Origin: Arthrobacter sp.
GTDB taxonomy: Bacteria; Actinomycetota; Actinomycetes; Actinomycetales; Micrococcaceae
DNA length: 31,388 nucleotides
Assembly: GCA_025464925.1 (NCBI GenBank)
Contig: JAODMS010000196.1
Span: forward strand, 1-31,388
Direction of reading: 5' to 3'
Positions 1 to 10,592 of this stretch are shown piece by piece; positions within the stretch are counted from its first letter, which is position 1; each line of letters starts with the position of its first letter. Position numbers and translations under genes: made by a program. Under the pieces are notes generated by a model. It was not told the DNA's origin, searched no databases, and saw only the letters and a list, made by a program, of their open reading frames with translations.

Positions 1-490
1 AGATGCCGAGCGCGGAACCGACCAGCAGGGCGCCGATCATCCGGGCGGAGCCGAGTTTGGCCCGCTCCCCCGGGTCCTGCGTCATGGCGCCGGCCAGCGA
101 GCCGTACGGAATGTTCACCAGGCTGTAGGCGAGACCGAGTGCCGCGTATGTGACGTAGGCGTACAGCAGGGTGCCCGTCTCGCCGATCTGGGGCACGGAA
201 AACGTTGCCACGCTGAGCAGGAGCAGCGGGATGGAACCGAACATGATGAACGGGCGGAACTTGCCAAAGCGCTTGCTGAAGGCACGGTCCACGACCCGGC
301 CCGCGAACACATCGGCAAAGGCGTCGAAGATCCGGACCGCCAGCAGCAGCGTGCCGGCGGCGGCCGCGGAAATGCCGGCCACGTCCGTGTAGTAGACGAG
401 CAGGAACATGGTGGCCGTAGTGAAGGCGAGGTTGTTGGCGGCGTCGCCGGCTCCGTAGCCGATGATGCTCAGATTGTTCAGCTTTTTCAT
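1..490 (-). CDS. GPH-family sugar:cation symporter (MFS), N-terminal part
   Basis: The reading frame runs off the left edge; about 163 N-terminal residues are visible, starting [20 protein letters not shown]. That opening and the later run [14 protein letters not shown] are typical of the glycoside-pentoside-hexuronide symporters (E. coli UidB/GusB, MelB, XylP type), which bring glycosides in with a cation. Several hydrophobic helices are evident, for example around [20 protein letters not shown]. The ATG at 490 is preceded by GGAG about 8 bases upstream. It lies 60 bases downstream of the beta-glucuronidase gene on the same strand, so the natural substrate guess is a glucuronide. The family call is firm; the substrate is inferred from context only. 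The C-terminus lies outside the window. Confidence 0.85.
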   Translation of the reverse strand, partial: MKKLNNLSIIGYGAGDAANNLAFTTATMFLLVYYTDVAGISAAAAGTLLLAVRIFDAFADVFAGRVVDRAFSKRFGKFRPFIMFGSIPLLLLSVATFSVPQIGETGTLLYAYVTYAALGLAYSLVNIPYGSLAGAMTQDPGERAKLGSARMIGALLVGSALGI

Positions 491-511
491 GTGTGGGCTC
501 CTTTACCCGGT

Positions 512-531
512 GCCGGCCCCGCGGGGCCGGC
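512..531. repeat. Perfect 20-bp GC palindrome between uidA and the symporter
   Basis: GCCGGCCCCGCGGGGCCGGC reads the same on both strands and lies in the 60-base gap between the uidA stop (551) and the symporter start (490). In RNA it could fold into a strong hairpin. No T-run follows on the minus strand, so it is more likely an intercistronic attenuator or RNA-stabilising stem than a full terminator. Confidence 0.5.
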
Positions 532-550
532 GAAAACAATGGTGAAAACG

Positions 551-2524
<1,974 letters not shown>

Positions 2525-3994
2525 CTATCCGGAGACAGCCGGCCCCGGGAGCGTTCCGCACAAGCTTTCGATAAGCGAGACGACCGTGGCGTCCTCGCCA
2601 AGTCCGGGGCTCAGCAGGCCCAGCAGGGTGGCAATCCGCCGGGTGCCCGACAGGCTGTTGGCGACCCGGATCTCTGCGGCGAGGGGGTCGGCGAGTTCCG
2701 GCGCCGCGCCGGGGAAGTCCAGCCGGGTGTAGTCCAGCCAGGCGGAGATGAGCCGCGCGGCCGCCTCGCCTGAACGGCCCTTGGCCCGCTCGGCCTGCAG
2801 CACCGGAATGGCGCGCATCCGGAGCTTGGTGCTTCCGTCAACCGCAATCTGGGCGAGGTGGTGCGCGATGCGGGCGTTCCGGAACCGGGCGAGGAGTTGC
2901 GCGCGGTACTCCGGGATACCCAGGTCTGCGCGTTTCGAGTCCGCTGTTGCCAGGCTGGCGGCCGCTTCGTCCCAGAACTCCTCGACGGCCCGCAGGCACG
3001 CCGGGTCGGCCAATGCCTCTGCCACCGTGGCGTGGCCGCGCAGCTGTCCGGCGTAGGCCAGTAGCGAGTGGGCGCCGTTGAGGAGCCACAGCTTGCGGTT
3101 CTCGTAGGGTTCGATCTCGTCCACGAACAGGGCGCCGGCGTCTTCCCAGCGCGGCCGGCCGGCCGGGAAGTCGCCGCTGAGCACCCAGTTCCGGAAGGGC
3201 TCCGCGACCACCGGGGACGAGTCGGAGTAACCGCAGGAGGCCTGGACCGCTGTGATGTCGGCCTCCGTGGTCCGCGGTGTGATGCGGTCCACGGACGTGC
3301 TGACGAAGCTGACGTTGGCATAGACCCAGGCCGCCACGCCGGCATTCCAAGCTGCGGCCAGGCCCAGCACCGCGCTGCGGGCAACGCTGCCGTTGTTCGC
3401 GAGGTTGTCGCAGCACACGACGGCGAGCGGGCCAGACCCGGCCGCCTTCCGCGCAGCCAGGGCGAAGACCAGCCGGCCCAGCGGCGTCGTCGGCCTGCCG
3501 GCGGCACCGCCGTCGGCCGCTTCCAGCAGCGCGAGGTCGGCGACGACGTCGGGGGCGGTGCGGTCAAGCTGGCCGTGCGCGTCCAGGCGGTACGCGGCCT
3601 CGGTGATGGTCAGGGTGATGACCGCCGTCGCCGGAGCGGCGACCAGCTCGGCGAGGCGGTCCACATCGGCGCCGTCCACAGCCTCGACAATGCTGCCAAC
3701 AACCTCAAACGAATCGCCGGTATCAGCACGTTCGACCACGGTGTACAGGCCGTCCTGCTCGGCGAGGGCCAGCGCGGCGTCCGGCCGCCGGCCGGTGAAC
3801 GAGGCGATGCCCCATCCGGCGGCGTCGCTTGCCCGCTGGGTGTACCAGGCCTGGTGCGAGCGGTGGAAGGCGCCCAGCCCCAGGTGGACAATCCGTACCG
3901 GGGCCTTGGCGGCTGGCCGCAGGGACCGGTTCAGACGGGGATGCGACACCGTTGCAGGCACCGCCGGATCGCTCTGTCGCAGTTCGAGGCTCAC
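2525..3994 (-). CDS. uxuB: D-fructuronate reductase (mannonate oxidoreductase), mannitol dehydrogenase family
   Basis: The 489-residue product belongs to the long-chain mannitol dehydrogenase/UxuB family and is the usual UxuB length. The N-terminal NAD-binding signature is at IVHLGLGAFHRSH (about 35-47). Other family motifs are DNLANNG (196-202), VDRITP (235-240) and the catalytic block KLWLLNGAHS (301-310), with the general-base Lys, the Asn and the His in place. The predicted reaction is D-fructuronate plus NADH to D-mannonate. Start is GTG at 3994, which overlaps the uxaC stop in the string GTGA, indicating translational coupling. The alternatives mannitol or altronate dehydrogenase cannot be excluded from sequence, but the UxaC and UidA neighbours argue strongly for fructuronate. 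Confidence 0.88.
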   Translation of the reverse strand: MSLELRQSDPAVPATVSHPRLNRSLRPAAKAPVRIVHLGLGAFHRSHQAWYTQRASDAAGWGIASFTGRRPDAALALAEQDGLYTVVERADTGDSFEVVGSIVEAVDGADVDRLAELVAAPATAVITLTITEAAYRLDAHGQLDRTAPDVVADLALLEAADGGAAGRPTTPLGRLVFALAARKAAGSGPLAVVCCDNLANNGSVARSAVLGLAAAWNAGVAAWVYANVSFVSTSVDRITPRTTEADITAVQASCGYSDSSPVVAEPFRNWVLSGDFPAGRPRWEDAGALFVDEIEPYENRKLWLLNGAHSLLAYAGQLRGHATVAEALADPACLRAVEEFWDEAAASLATADSKRADLGIPEYRAQLLARFRNARIAHHLAQIAVDGSTKLRMRAIPVLQAERAKGRSGEAAARLISAWLDYTRLDFPGAAPELADPLAAEIRVANSLSGTRRIATLLGLLSPGLGEDATVVSLIESLCGTLPGPAVSG

Positions 3995-5397
3995 AGCTTG
4001 AAAACCCTTCTCGGGGAGGAATCGACGACGTCGACGATGATCTCGTGCGCACGGTCTTCGCTGACCCGGTGCTCCGCCACCAGGCGGGCCAGGAAGGCCG
4101 CCTCGATCCGGCGGGAGGTGTCATGACGCGCCGGAATGGAACAGAAGGCGCGGGTGTCGTCGATGAAGCCCGACGACCTGGAGAATCCGGCGGTCTCAGT
4201 GACCGCCGCACGGAAGCGGAGCATGGCATCCGGCGCGTCCAGGAACCACCACGGGGCGCCGAGGTACACGGACGGGTAGAAGCCCGCCAGCGGCGCGAGT
4301 TCGCGGGAGAACACGGTCTCGTCCAGGGTGAAGAGCACCAGATGGAAGTCCTTGGCCGTGCCGAAGTCCTGCAGCACGGGACGGATGGCCTCCGTGTAGT
4401 TGACCGCGAAGGGGATGTCGTGACCGGTGTCCGCGCCGTAGGCGTTGAACGTGGGCTCGTGATGGTTGCGGTAGGAGCCTGGGTGGATGGTCATCACCAG
4501 CCCGTCTTCGACCGACATCCGGGCCATCTGGTACATCATGTGGGCTTCGAAGTCGTCGCGGTCCTGGGCCGTGGCCTGTCCGCTGCGGGCGCGGTCGAAG
4601 AGCCTGGCCGCCTCGACGCTGTCGAGTTTCAGTGTTGCCGGTGTGCGGACGCCGTGGTCCGCAGAGACAGCCCCGTGCTCCACGAAATAGCGGCGCCGGT
4701 TCTCCAGCGCGGCGAGGTACGCGGCATAACCGGTGCCGCCGTCGCCCGCTGCCCCAATCAATCGCTCGACGTTGATCTGCCACCGCGGGTGGGCAATGTC
4801 CAGGTACTGGTCCGGCCGGAACGTGGGCAGGACGCGGCCGTGGAAGGTGGGGTCCTGGGCGATGGCCCTGTGGCTGGCGAGGTCGTCCAGCGGGTCATCC
4901 GTGGTGGCGAGGACCTCGATGTTGAAGTCCTTGAACAGCTGGCGCGGCCGGAACCCGGGCTCCTGCAGCTTGGCGTTGATGGCGTCATAGGTGGCGTCCG
5001 CGGTTTCGGCACTGGGCTCGTGGTGGAGGCCGAACACGGTTTCGAACTGGTGGCGGAGCCAGTACCCGGACGCCGTTCCCTCGAACAGCGGCCACGCGGC
5101 ACAGAACTCGCGCCAGACGCTGCGGGACTCGGGCGCCGCTTCGGTGGAGGCGCGCAGCCGGTCCAGCGGCACCCCGCTGGCGTGGATCAGGCGGGTGACG
5201 TAGTGGTCCGGACTGACCAGCAGCACGGCGGGATCCGGAAACGGGGTGTCCTGTTCGAGGACGGCAGCGTCAACGTGGCCGTGCGGCGAAAGAATGGGGA
5301 GGTCCTGCACCCGCTCCAGCAGCGCGCGGGCAATCCTGCGCGTTCCGGGATCCGTGGGGAGGAGCCGGTCGGGATGGGCGGCAATCGACTGTGACAT
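3991..5397 (-). CDS. uxaC: Glucuronate (uronate) isomerase
   Basis: This 468-residue protein of the amidohydrolase-fold uronate isomerase family interconverts D-glucuronate and D-fructuronate. The N-terminal metal-site motif is SPHGHVDA (His39 and His41). Further family landmarks are SADHGVRTPAT in the middle and, near the C-terminus, GAPWWFLDAPDAM and SGFIDDTRAFCSIPARHD. Length matches E. coli UxaC (470 residues). Translation starts at the ATG at 5397; a LacI-type operator begins 28 bases upstream, so repressor bound there would block initiation. Its stop overlaps the uxuB GTG start. It opens the uxaC-uxuB unit that supplies mannonate from the glucuronate released by UidA. Confidence 0.95.
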   Translation of the reverse strand: MSQSIAAHPDRLLPTDPGTRRIARALLERVQDLPILSPHGHVDAAVLEQDTPFPDPAVLLVSPDHYVTRLIHASGVPLDRLRASTEAAPESRSVWREFCAAWPLFEGTASGYWLRHQFETVFGLHHEPSAETADATYDAINAKLQEPGFRPRQLFKDFNIEVLATTDDPLDDLASHRAIAQDPTFHGRVLPTFRPDQYLDIAHPRWQINVERLIGAAGDGGTGYAAYLAALENRRRYFVEHGAVSADHGVRTPATLKLDSVEAARLFDRARSGQATAQDRDDFEAHMMYQMARMSVEDGLVMTIHPGSYRNHHEPTFNAYGADTGHDIPFAVNYTEAIRPVLQDFGTAKDFHLVLFTLDETVFSRELAPLAGFYPSVYLGAPWWFLDAPDAMLRFRAAVTETAGFSRSSGFIDDTRAFCSIPARHDTSRRIEAAFLARLVAEHRVSEDRAHEIIVDVVDSSPRRVFKL

Positions 5398-5425
5398 ACG
5401 TCAATGATCAGTCGCCCCATCAGCG

Positions 5426-5445
5426 TTTGTCAACCGGTTGCCAAA
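5426..5445. promoter_or_regulatory. LacI-family operator B, upstream of uxaC
   Basis: TTTGTCAACCGGTTGCCAAA is a CG-centred palindrome with one mismatched pair. It lies between the stop of the LacI gene (5455) and the uxaC start (5397), close enough to overlap the promoter or early leader of the uxaC-uxuB unit. Confidence 0.8.
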
Positions 5446-5454
5446 AATTGCCAT

Positions 5455-6531
5455 TCAGTTTGCCGGAAGCAGCCGTCCGCTGGATCCGCGAAGTACCAGT
5501 TCGGTGTCCACCCGGACAATCGCGGCCACCTGGTCCGCGCCGTGCAGCACGTTGAGCAGGAGCGTCGCGGCTTCCGTGCCGCAGGCGGTCATCGGTGAGC
5601 GCACGGTGGTAAGGGGCGGGGTGGTGAAGTCCGCGCCGAAGATGTCGTCGAAGCCCACAATGCTGATCCGGTCCGGCACCACCACTGCAGCGGCCTGCAG
5701 TTCCTGCATCAGTCCGATGGCCAGGAGGTCGTTGTAGGTGATCACGGCAGTGGCGCCGCTGGCGACGACATCGCGCGCGGCCTGTCGGCCGCCGTCGACC
5801 GTCGGCTTCACGGACTCAAGCCGGACGGCCTCCAACCTGGACCATTCGCAGGCCGCCTGGACACCCTCCCACCGGCGGCCGGACATCCACGATCGTTGCG
5901 GGCCGGCCACGTAGGCGATCCTGGAGTGTCCGTTGGCCGCGAGGCTGCGGACCGCTTCGCCGATGCCCTTGTTGACCTCGGGAACGACGCAGGGGACGCC
6001 GTCAACCTCGCGGTTGATGACCACCACCGGCTTTTCCCTGGCGAGCTCGCGGATCCGGTCGTCATCCATCCGCGGGCTGGCCAGGATCAGGCCGTCCACC
6101 GTGGCCATCATCCGCCGGGCCGCGGTGAGTTCCGTTTCCGCGGATTCGGCGGATTCGGCGAGCATCAGGGTGTAGTTCCGGGCGGTGGCTGTTGATTCCG
6201 CGCCACGGATGATGCCGAAGAACGTGGGGTTGGTGATGTCCGCCACGATCAGCCCAAGGGTGCTGGTCCGGCCGGTGGGCAGGGCACGCGCGAACGGGTT
6301 GACGTGGTAATTGAGTTCGGCGGCCGCATCCTCTATCAGTTTCTGCGTCTTGGCGCTGACCCGGCCGGGCTTGCTGAGCGCACGGGACACCGTGGACGGG
6401 TTCACGCCGGCAAGCTTGGCGATGTCGTAGATGGTGGCGCTCGGCTTTCCGTCCCGGCTGGACTTCCTGGCAGCAGCGGTTGTTGCGGCAACTTCGGGTT
6501 TCGCGGGTTCGGTCACTGCCCCATCGTACAT
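5455..6531 (-). CDS. LacI/GalR-family transcriptional regulator 1
   Basis: The 358-residue protein has an N-terminal helix-turn-helix and hinge (TIYDIAKLAGVNPSTVSRAL, about 33-52), then a periplasmic-binding-protein-like effector domain with landmarks LIVADITNPTFF and VGFDDIFGADFTTPPLTTV. The frame is open to 6732, but that extension overlaps the upstream Gfo/Idh gene and has no family similarity. The ATG at 6531 (or GTG at 6516) gives a normal LacI length, apart from a 30-residue Ala/Lys-rich leader before the helix-turn-helix. It sits between the isomerase/dehydrogenase pair 1 and uxaC, and is the only intact LacI here, so it is the likely repressor of operators A-D. The effector is unknown; a uronate or glycoside is inferred. 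Confidence 0.9.
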   Translation of the reverse strand: MYDGAVTEPAKPEVAATTAAARKSSRDGKPSATIYDIAKLAGVNPSTVSRALSKPGRVSAKTQKLIEDAAAELNYHVNPFARALPTGRTSTLGLIVADITNPTFFGIIRGAESTATARNYTLMLAESAESAETELTAARRMMATVDGLILASPRMDDDRIRELAREKPVVVINREVDGVPCVVPEVNKGIGEAVRSLAANGHSRIAYVAGPQRSWMSGRRWEGVQAACEWSRLEAVRLESVKPTVDGGRQAARDVVASGATAVITYNDLLAIGLMQELQAAAVVVPDRISIVGFDDIFGADFTTPPLTTVRSPMTACGTEAATLLLNVLHGADQVAAIVRVDTELVLRGSSGRLLPAN

Positions 6532-6551
6532 AGCTGCTGCGGGAATGCAGG

Positions 6552-6571
6552 CAGGCCAGCCGGTTGCCAAG
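6552..6571. promoter_or_regulatory. Degenerate LacI operator half-site before lacI1
   Basis: The right half GGTTGCCAAG (6562-6571) matches the operator consensus at 9 of 10 positions, but the left half matches at only about 5 of 10. It lies 20 bases upstream of the lacI1 start, where autoregulation would be expected. It may be a relic or a weak site. Confidence 0.35.
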
Positions 6572-6629
6572 GTCCCGGCCGCCCTGTCTCCCCCGGTCGT
6601 TCCCGCATTCTCTCGCGAGCCGGTCGCGG

Positions 6630-7796
6630 CTAGGTGCGCTGCGGGAACTTGCCTTCCTCGGCGATCCGTTTGTTGAGCTCCGTAAGGAACTCGTCCTCGT
6701 CGAAGTCCAGCCCTACTTCCCTGCCGGTCCAACTGGAGAGGTGGATGGCGTTGGCCAGGCGGACGCCTTTGATGCCGTCGGAGCCGGGGGCGAGCAGCGG
6801 GGTGCCGTCCAGGATGTTGGCGGCGAAGTTCGCCAGGACGCCGGCGTGCTGGGCGCCCCAGGCGGACGGGAATTCGATGACCTCGGAGCTGTAGTACTCC
6901 TCGGGACTGAGCTCGCCCATAAAGAGCTTGCGGACGTCATCCATCCCCATTTCGTCGCTGAGCTCGCGCTCCGGCCTGGTCAGCCGGGTCACGGTGGCGG
7001 TCTTGCTGTCGGTGACGACGATCTTGCCCTGGTCGCCAAGGATCTCGAAGCGGTCCGTGCCGGTGAGGTCGTGGGTGGCGGTAACGAAGACGCCGGTGGC
7101 GCCGTCCCCGTAGTCCACCACGGCAGTGACCTCGTCCTCGACGGCGATGTCCCGGCGGAAGCCGTACGCCACCTTGGCGTACACGGACCGGGGCGCCCCA
7201 CAGATCCACTGCCAAAGGTCCAGCTGGTGCGGTGCCTGGTTGACCAGGACGCCGCCGCCTTCGCCGCCCCAGGTGGCGCGCCATTCGCTCGAGTTGTAGT
7301 AGCCCTGCGGACGCCACCAGGTGGTGATGATCCAGTTGGTGCGGCGGATCCTGCCGATCTCGCCGCTGTCCACGATTTCCTTGAGTCGCTGGTAGAGCGG
7401 GTTGTTGCGCTGGTTGAACATGATGGCGAAGGAAAGTTCGGGCTTGCCGGCGGCGAAGTCGTTCAGTTCCTGCACCTGCTTCGTGTACACGCCTGCAGGC
7501 TTCTCCACCAAAGCATGGATGCCGCGCTTCAGCGTCTCGATGCCCATTTCGGGGTGCAGGAAGTGCGGAACGCACGTGACAACGGCATCCACGTTCCCGC
7601 TTTCCAGCATGGTGATGTAATCGTCGTAGAACGCCACGTCCGGGTAACCGGCCGCGGCCGCTTCCTTCCTGGCCGGATCAGTGTCGCAGAGGGCGCCGAT
7701 CTCCATATTCGGGACCAGTCCGTCGTGAATGAACGTGGCGTAGGCGCCACCCTGCTGGCCCAGGCCGATGATGCCGAGGCGTACTTTTTTGCTCAT
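6630..7796 (-). CDS. Gfo/Idh/MocA-family NAD(P)-dependent oxidoreductase 1
   Basis: The 388-residue protein begins with a Rossmann motif, VRLGIIGLGQQGGAYA (about 5-20), and carries the family signature EKPAG. The catalytic-domain block GGGVLVNQAPHQLDLWQW contains the usual catalytic His. The family oxidises or reduces hydroxyls of free sugars, inositols and glycosides; members such as 3-keto-glycoside dehydrogenases pair with TIM-barrel partners. Start is the ATG at 7796 with CAGGAAG upstream; the open extension to 7904 overlaps the neighbouring gene and is not supported. It follows the TIM-barrel isomerase 1 gene after 44 bases, so the two form an operon. The substrate cannot be read from the sequence. 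Confidence 0.88.
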   Translation of the reverse strand: MSKKVRLGIIGLGQQGGAYATFIHDGLVPNMEIGALCDTDPARKEAAAAGYPDVAFYDDYITMLESGNVDAVVTCVPHFLHPEMGIETLKRGIHALVEKPAGVYTKQVQELNDFAAGKPELSFAIMFNQRNNPLYQRLKEIVDSGEIGRIRRTNWIITTWWRPQGYYNSSEWRATWGGEGGGVLVNQAPHQLDLWQWICGAPRSVYAKVAYGFRRDIAVEDEVTAVVDYGDGATGVFVTATHDLTGTDRFEILGDQGKIVVTDSKTATVTRLTRPERELSDEMGMDDVRKLFMGELSPEEYYSSEVIEFPSAWGAQHAGVLANFAANILDGTPLLAPGSDGIKGVRLANAIHLSSWTGREVGLDFDEDEFLTELNKRIAEEGKFPQRT

Positions 7797-7840
7797 GGAA
7801 TGATGCTTCCTGTCATGTAGAGACGCTTGGAAAAGGCTGG

Positions 7841-8710
7841 TTAGAAGAGGTCGGAATGGCCCATCGCCACGAGATTCTCGTACGAGGTCTGCAGGGCGTC
7901 CCACACGGTGCGGCCATAGAGCTCGTCCTGCTCCACCAGCAGGTACTCCGCCCCGGCGGCCTGGGCTGCGGGAATGATGGACGGGAAGTCAAGGTTGCCC
8001 TCGCCCACTTCGGCGAACTGCACCACGTTCTTGAATTCCTGCAGAAAGCCCGGGAGGTCCCCCGTTTCCAGCAATCCGAACGCGGCCTCGGGCAATGCGC
8101 CGATCCGGTAGTCCTTGAGGTGGACCATGGCCGTGCGCCCTGCGTACTTCTCGAGGGTCCGGACCGGGTCCAGCCCGCCGCGCTGCACCCAGTGGACGTC
8201 GATTTCCATTCCCAGGGCCGGAGAGTTCTCCGCGATGATGTCCAGCAGGTACTTGCCGTCGAACTTCGCAAATTCAATGTGGTGGTTGTGGTAGTACAGG
8301 CCGATCCCGTGCTCCTGCAGCCGCTCCGCGTAATCGTTGGCTTCCTTCGCGAAGTCGATGACGGCTCCGAGGGATTTCATCGCGGGGAACGGCAGCATGC
8401 CGATACGCAGGAGCCTGGAGTCCAGCCGCTTGGCGTTTTCCACGATTTTGTCGAAGTCGTCCGCCAGGGAGTCTCCCGGCCGCCCTTTCGGTGTTTCAAT
8501 CGCCACGGACAGCGCGGCGATGTCCATGCCGAGCTCGCCCCGGGAACGCTCCAGTTCAGCCACGTTTTGCGCCGTCATGGGGATCTGGGAAATCTCGACG
8601 GCGTTGTATCCGATCGCGCTCACCTTGCGGAGCGTTTCAAACGCCCCGAGGTCCGCGAAGCTGTCCTTCAGCATCATCGCCTGTACGCCTATGGTGGCTG
8701 TGTTGGCCAT
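7841..8710 (-). CDS. Sugar phosphate isomerase/epimerase-like TIM-barrel protein 1
   Basis: The 289-residue protein belongs to the xylose isomerase-like TIM-barrel family (AP endonuclease 2 fold), which includes IolE, Hyi and 3-keto-glycoside-processing partners. Metal-site features visible include YHNHHIEF, MEIDVHW with its Glu and Asp, and the late block YLLVEQDEL. The ATG at 8710 is preceded by GGAGGACCAAC and gives the natural MANTATIGVQAMML start; an upstream ATG at 8737 has no such site. It is likely cotranscribed with Gfo/Idh 1 just downstream. A dehydrogenase plus TIM-barrel pair usually acts on an oxidised sugar or glycoside; the exact reaction is unknown. Confidence 0.85.
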   Translation of the reverse strand: MANTATIGVQAMMLKDSFADLGAFETLRKVSAIGYNAVEISQIPMTAQNVAELERSRGELGMDIAALSVAIETPKGRPGDSLADDFDKIVENAKRLDSRLLRIGMLPFPAMKSLGAVIDFAKEANDYAERLQEHGIGLYYHNHHIEFAKFDGKYLLDIIAENSPALGMEIDVHWVQRGGLDPVRTLEKYAGRTAMVHLKDYRIGALPEAAFGLLETGDLPGFLQEFKNVVQFAEVGEGNLDFPSIIPAAQAAGAEYLLVEQDELYGRTVWDALQTSYENLVAMGHSDLF

Positions 8711-8782
8711 GTTGGTCCTCCGTTGTTGATTGTTCATGAGTGCAGCGGCTGCCTGCTCCTGAGGTTCCGCGTGGGAGAAAGC

Positions 8783-9577
8783 TCAGGCAAGGGCGCCGGC
8801 CTGTTCGTCCTGCATCCGCTGGAGTTCGAGCAGCCGGTGCCGGTCTGCGCGGCGCTGCTCCTGGCGGTCCGGATCGGGCACCGGTGAGGCGAGCAGCAGC
8901 CTTTGGGTATAGGGGTGATCAGGTTCCCGGGTCACGACGTCGGCCGGGCCCTGCTCCACAATCCCGCCGGAGTACATCACGGCCACACGGTGGCTGATGT
9001 GGCGGACGACGTCGAGGTCGTGCGAGACGAAGAGGTAGGACACGCCGGTGTCCCGCTGGATCCGCAGAAACAGGTCCAGCACCCGGGCCTGGGTGGTCAG
9101 GTCCAGCGCACTCACCGGTTCGTCGCACACGATCAGCTTCGGGGACAGCGCCAGGGCGCGCGCGATGGCGACGCGCTGGCGCGGGCCGCCGCTGAATTCC
9201 CGCGGTACCCGGTGCAGGGCGTCGGAGGGCAGGCCCACCTGGTCCAGGAGTTCCCGGACCCGCTGCTTGGCTTCCGCCGGCGACTTGCCTTGGACGCTGA
9301 GGGGCTCGGCGAGGATGTCGCCTTCAAAAGTGATAGTGCCCGCGGTGACGGGAGCGAGTCCAAGGACGGCCCTTCCCAGGGTCGTCTTGCCCGAGCCGGA
9401 CTCCCCCACCAGGCCAAGGGTCTCGCCCCGGCCAATGGCGATGTTGATGTCCGTGAGGGCACGGAACGGCTTGGCGCGGAAGCCCTTGCCCCGGTACTCC
9501 ACCACGAGATTGTCCACGCGGAGGAGTTCCTCCCCTATCTTCCCGGCAGAGGTCCCGAAGACCACTTCTGCAGTCAT
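8783..9577 (-). CDS. Oligopeptide-type ABC transporter ATPase (DppF/OppF-like) lacking its Q-loop
   Basis: At 264 residues this is shorter than usual for DppF/OppF proteins (about 320). Walker A is intact (GESGSGKTT, 58-66), as are Walker B (LIVCDEP, 148-154) and the switch His (SHD, H186). The signature reads FSGGP instead of LSGGQ. Between TITFEGD (to about residue 87) and ILAEPL the family normally has some 35-40 residues including the Q-loop QDPxxSLNP; here they are absent without a frameshift. The C-terminal DHPYTQRLL oligopeptide-type extension is present. It overlaps the upstream ATPase remnant by ATGA. With the Q-loop gone and its partners destroyed, transport function is very unlikely. 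Confidence 0.82.
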   Translation of the reverse strand: MTAEVVFGTSAGKIGEELLRVDNLVVEYRGKGFRAKPFRALTDINIAIGRGETLGLVGESGSGKTTLGRAVLGLAPVTAGTITFEGDILAEPLSVQGKSPAEAKQRVRELLDQVGLPSDALHRVPREFSGGPRQRVAIARALALSPKLIVCDEPVSALDLTTQARVLDLFLRIQRDTGVSYLFVSHDLDVVRHISHRVAVMYSGGIVEQGPADVVTREPDHPYTQRLLLASPVPDPDRQEQRRADRHRLLELQRMQDEQAGALA

Positions 9578-10592
9578 GATGTCGCTCCCTTGGAGGTCGA
9601 TGTAACAAGCATGCTCATGGGCTCCTTGCCTTCAAGCATGGATCCGAGCAGCGTCTGGGTATAGCGTTCCTGCGGGTTTCGGAGGATGTCCCGGACCGCG
9701 CCCTCCTCCACGAGCCGGCCGTTCTGCATGACCACGACGCGGTCGCAGATATCGGCCACTGCACCGAAGTTGTGGGTCACAAGGATGACGCCGATGTTCA
9801 AACGGCTCTGGAGTGCACGGAGCAGGTCCAGCACATCTGCCTGGCCATGCCGCCGGACACCTCGTGGGGATAGGCCTTGAAGGTGCGCTGGGGGTCCACG
9901 ATGCCGACGTCTGTCAGGAGCTTCAGGGCGCGCCTGGTTGCCTCCGCCTTGGAGATCCCCAGCACCCGCACCATGGGAGTGGCCAGCTGATAACCGATGG
10001 TGAATGCCGGATCCAGGTTGCTCATGGGTTCCTGCGGGATGTAGGAGATCCGCTGGCCCCGGATTTTGGCGAGCCTGGACTGGTTCGCTTTTTCGTCTCC
10101 GGGGGCAACGGTGTAGCCGCCGTCGAACTGGATGGAACCGGCCACGATGCGGGCCGTGTCCGGCAGCAGGCCCAGGATGGAGAAGGCCGTCTGGGATTTT
10201 CCGGAGCCGGATTCACCGACAATGCCGAGGATTTCGCCCCGATCAACATGGAAGGACACATCGTCAACGACCTTCTTGATCGTTCCGTCGGCCTGGGGGT
10301 AGCCCACTCCGAGGTGGGTGACCTTGACCAGATGATGTTCGGTCCCGGCTTCGACGGCGGCAGCAGACTTCCCGGCGCCGTCCGCGGGGGCGGCTGCCGC
10401 CGTCGTGCTTCGGGCAGCGGGCGTCCTGCGGTGCTTGATCTTTACGCCATCCTCCAGCGCATCCCTTACGGCGTTGCCCAGGAGCACGAGGCTTCCGGTG
10501 GTCCGTGCCATGGCCAGTGCGGGCCAGAAGAGCAGCGTGGGCGTGAGGTAGACGTTCTTGAACCCCTCACTGAGCATCACGCCCCAGGTTGC
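9574..10592 (-). pseudogene. Permease C-terminus fused to ABC ATPase (DppC-DppD type), frameshifted and deleted
   Basis: From about 10592 the frame encodes the tail of a DppC-type permease (ATWGVMLSEGFKN, LLFWPALAM, LLGNAVRDAL). It runs straight into an ATPase with Walker A GESGSGKSQT, Q-loop QEPMSNLDP and signature VSGGMA. Such permease-ATPase fusions are known in Arthrobacter, so the fusion itself may be ancestral. At about 9843 the frame breaks: the sequence jumps from SGGMA to a different frame reading QADVLDLLRALQS and then VILVTHNFGAVAD, ending with YTQTLLGSMLEG. The stretch containing Walker B (DEPTTALD in relatives) is missing. Permease helices before ATWG are also missing. It cannot make a working ATPase or channel. 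Confidence 0.85.

Noticed and set aside
3829..5394. 521-codon open frame on the plus strand
   Set aside because: Antisense to uxaC and the start of uxuB; no family similarity and no ribosome site.
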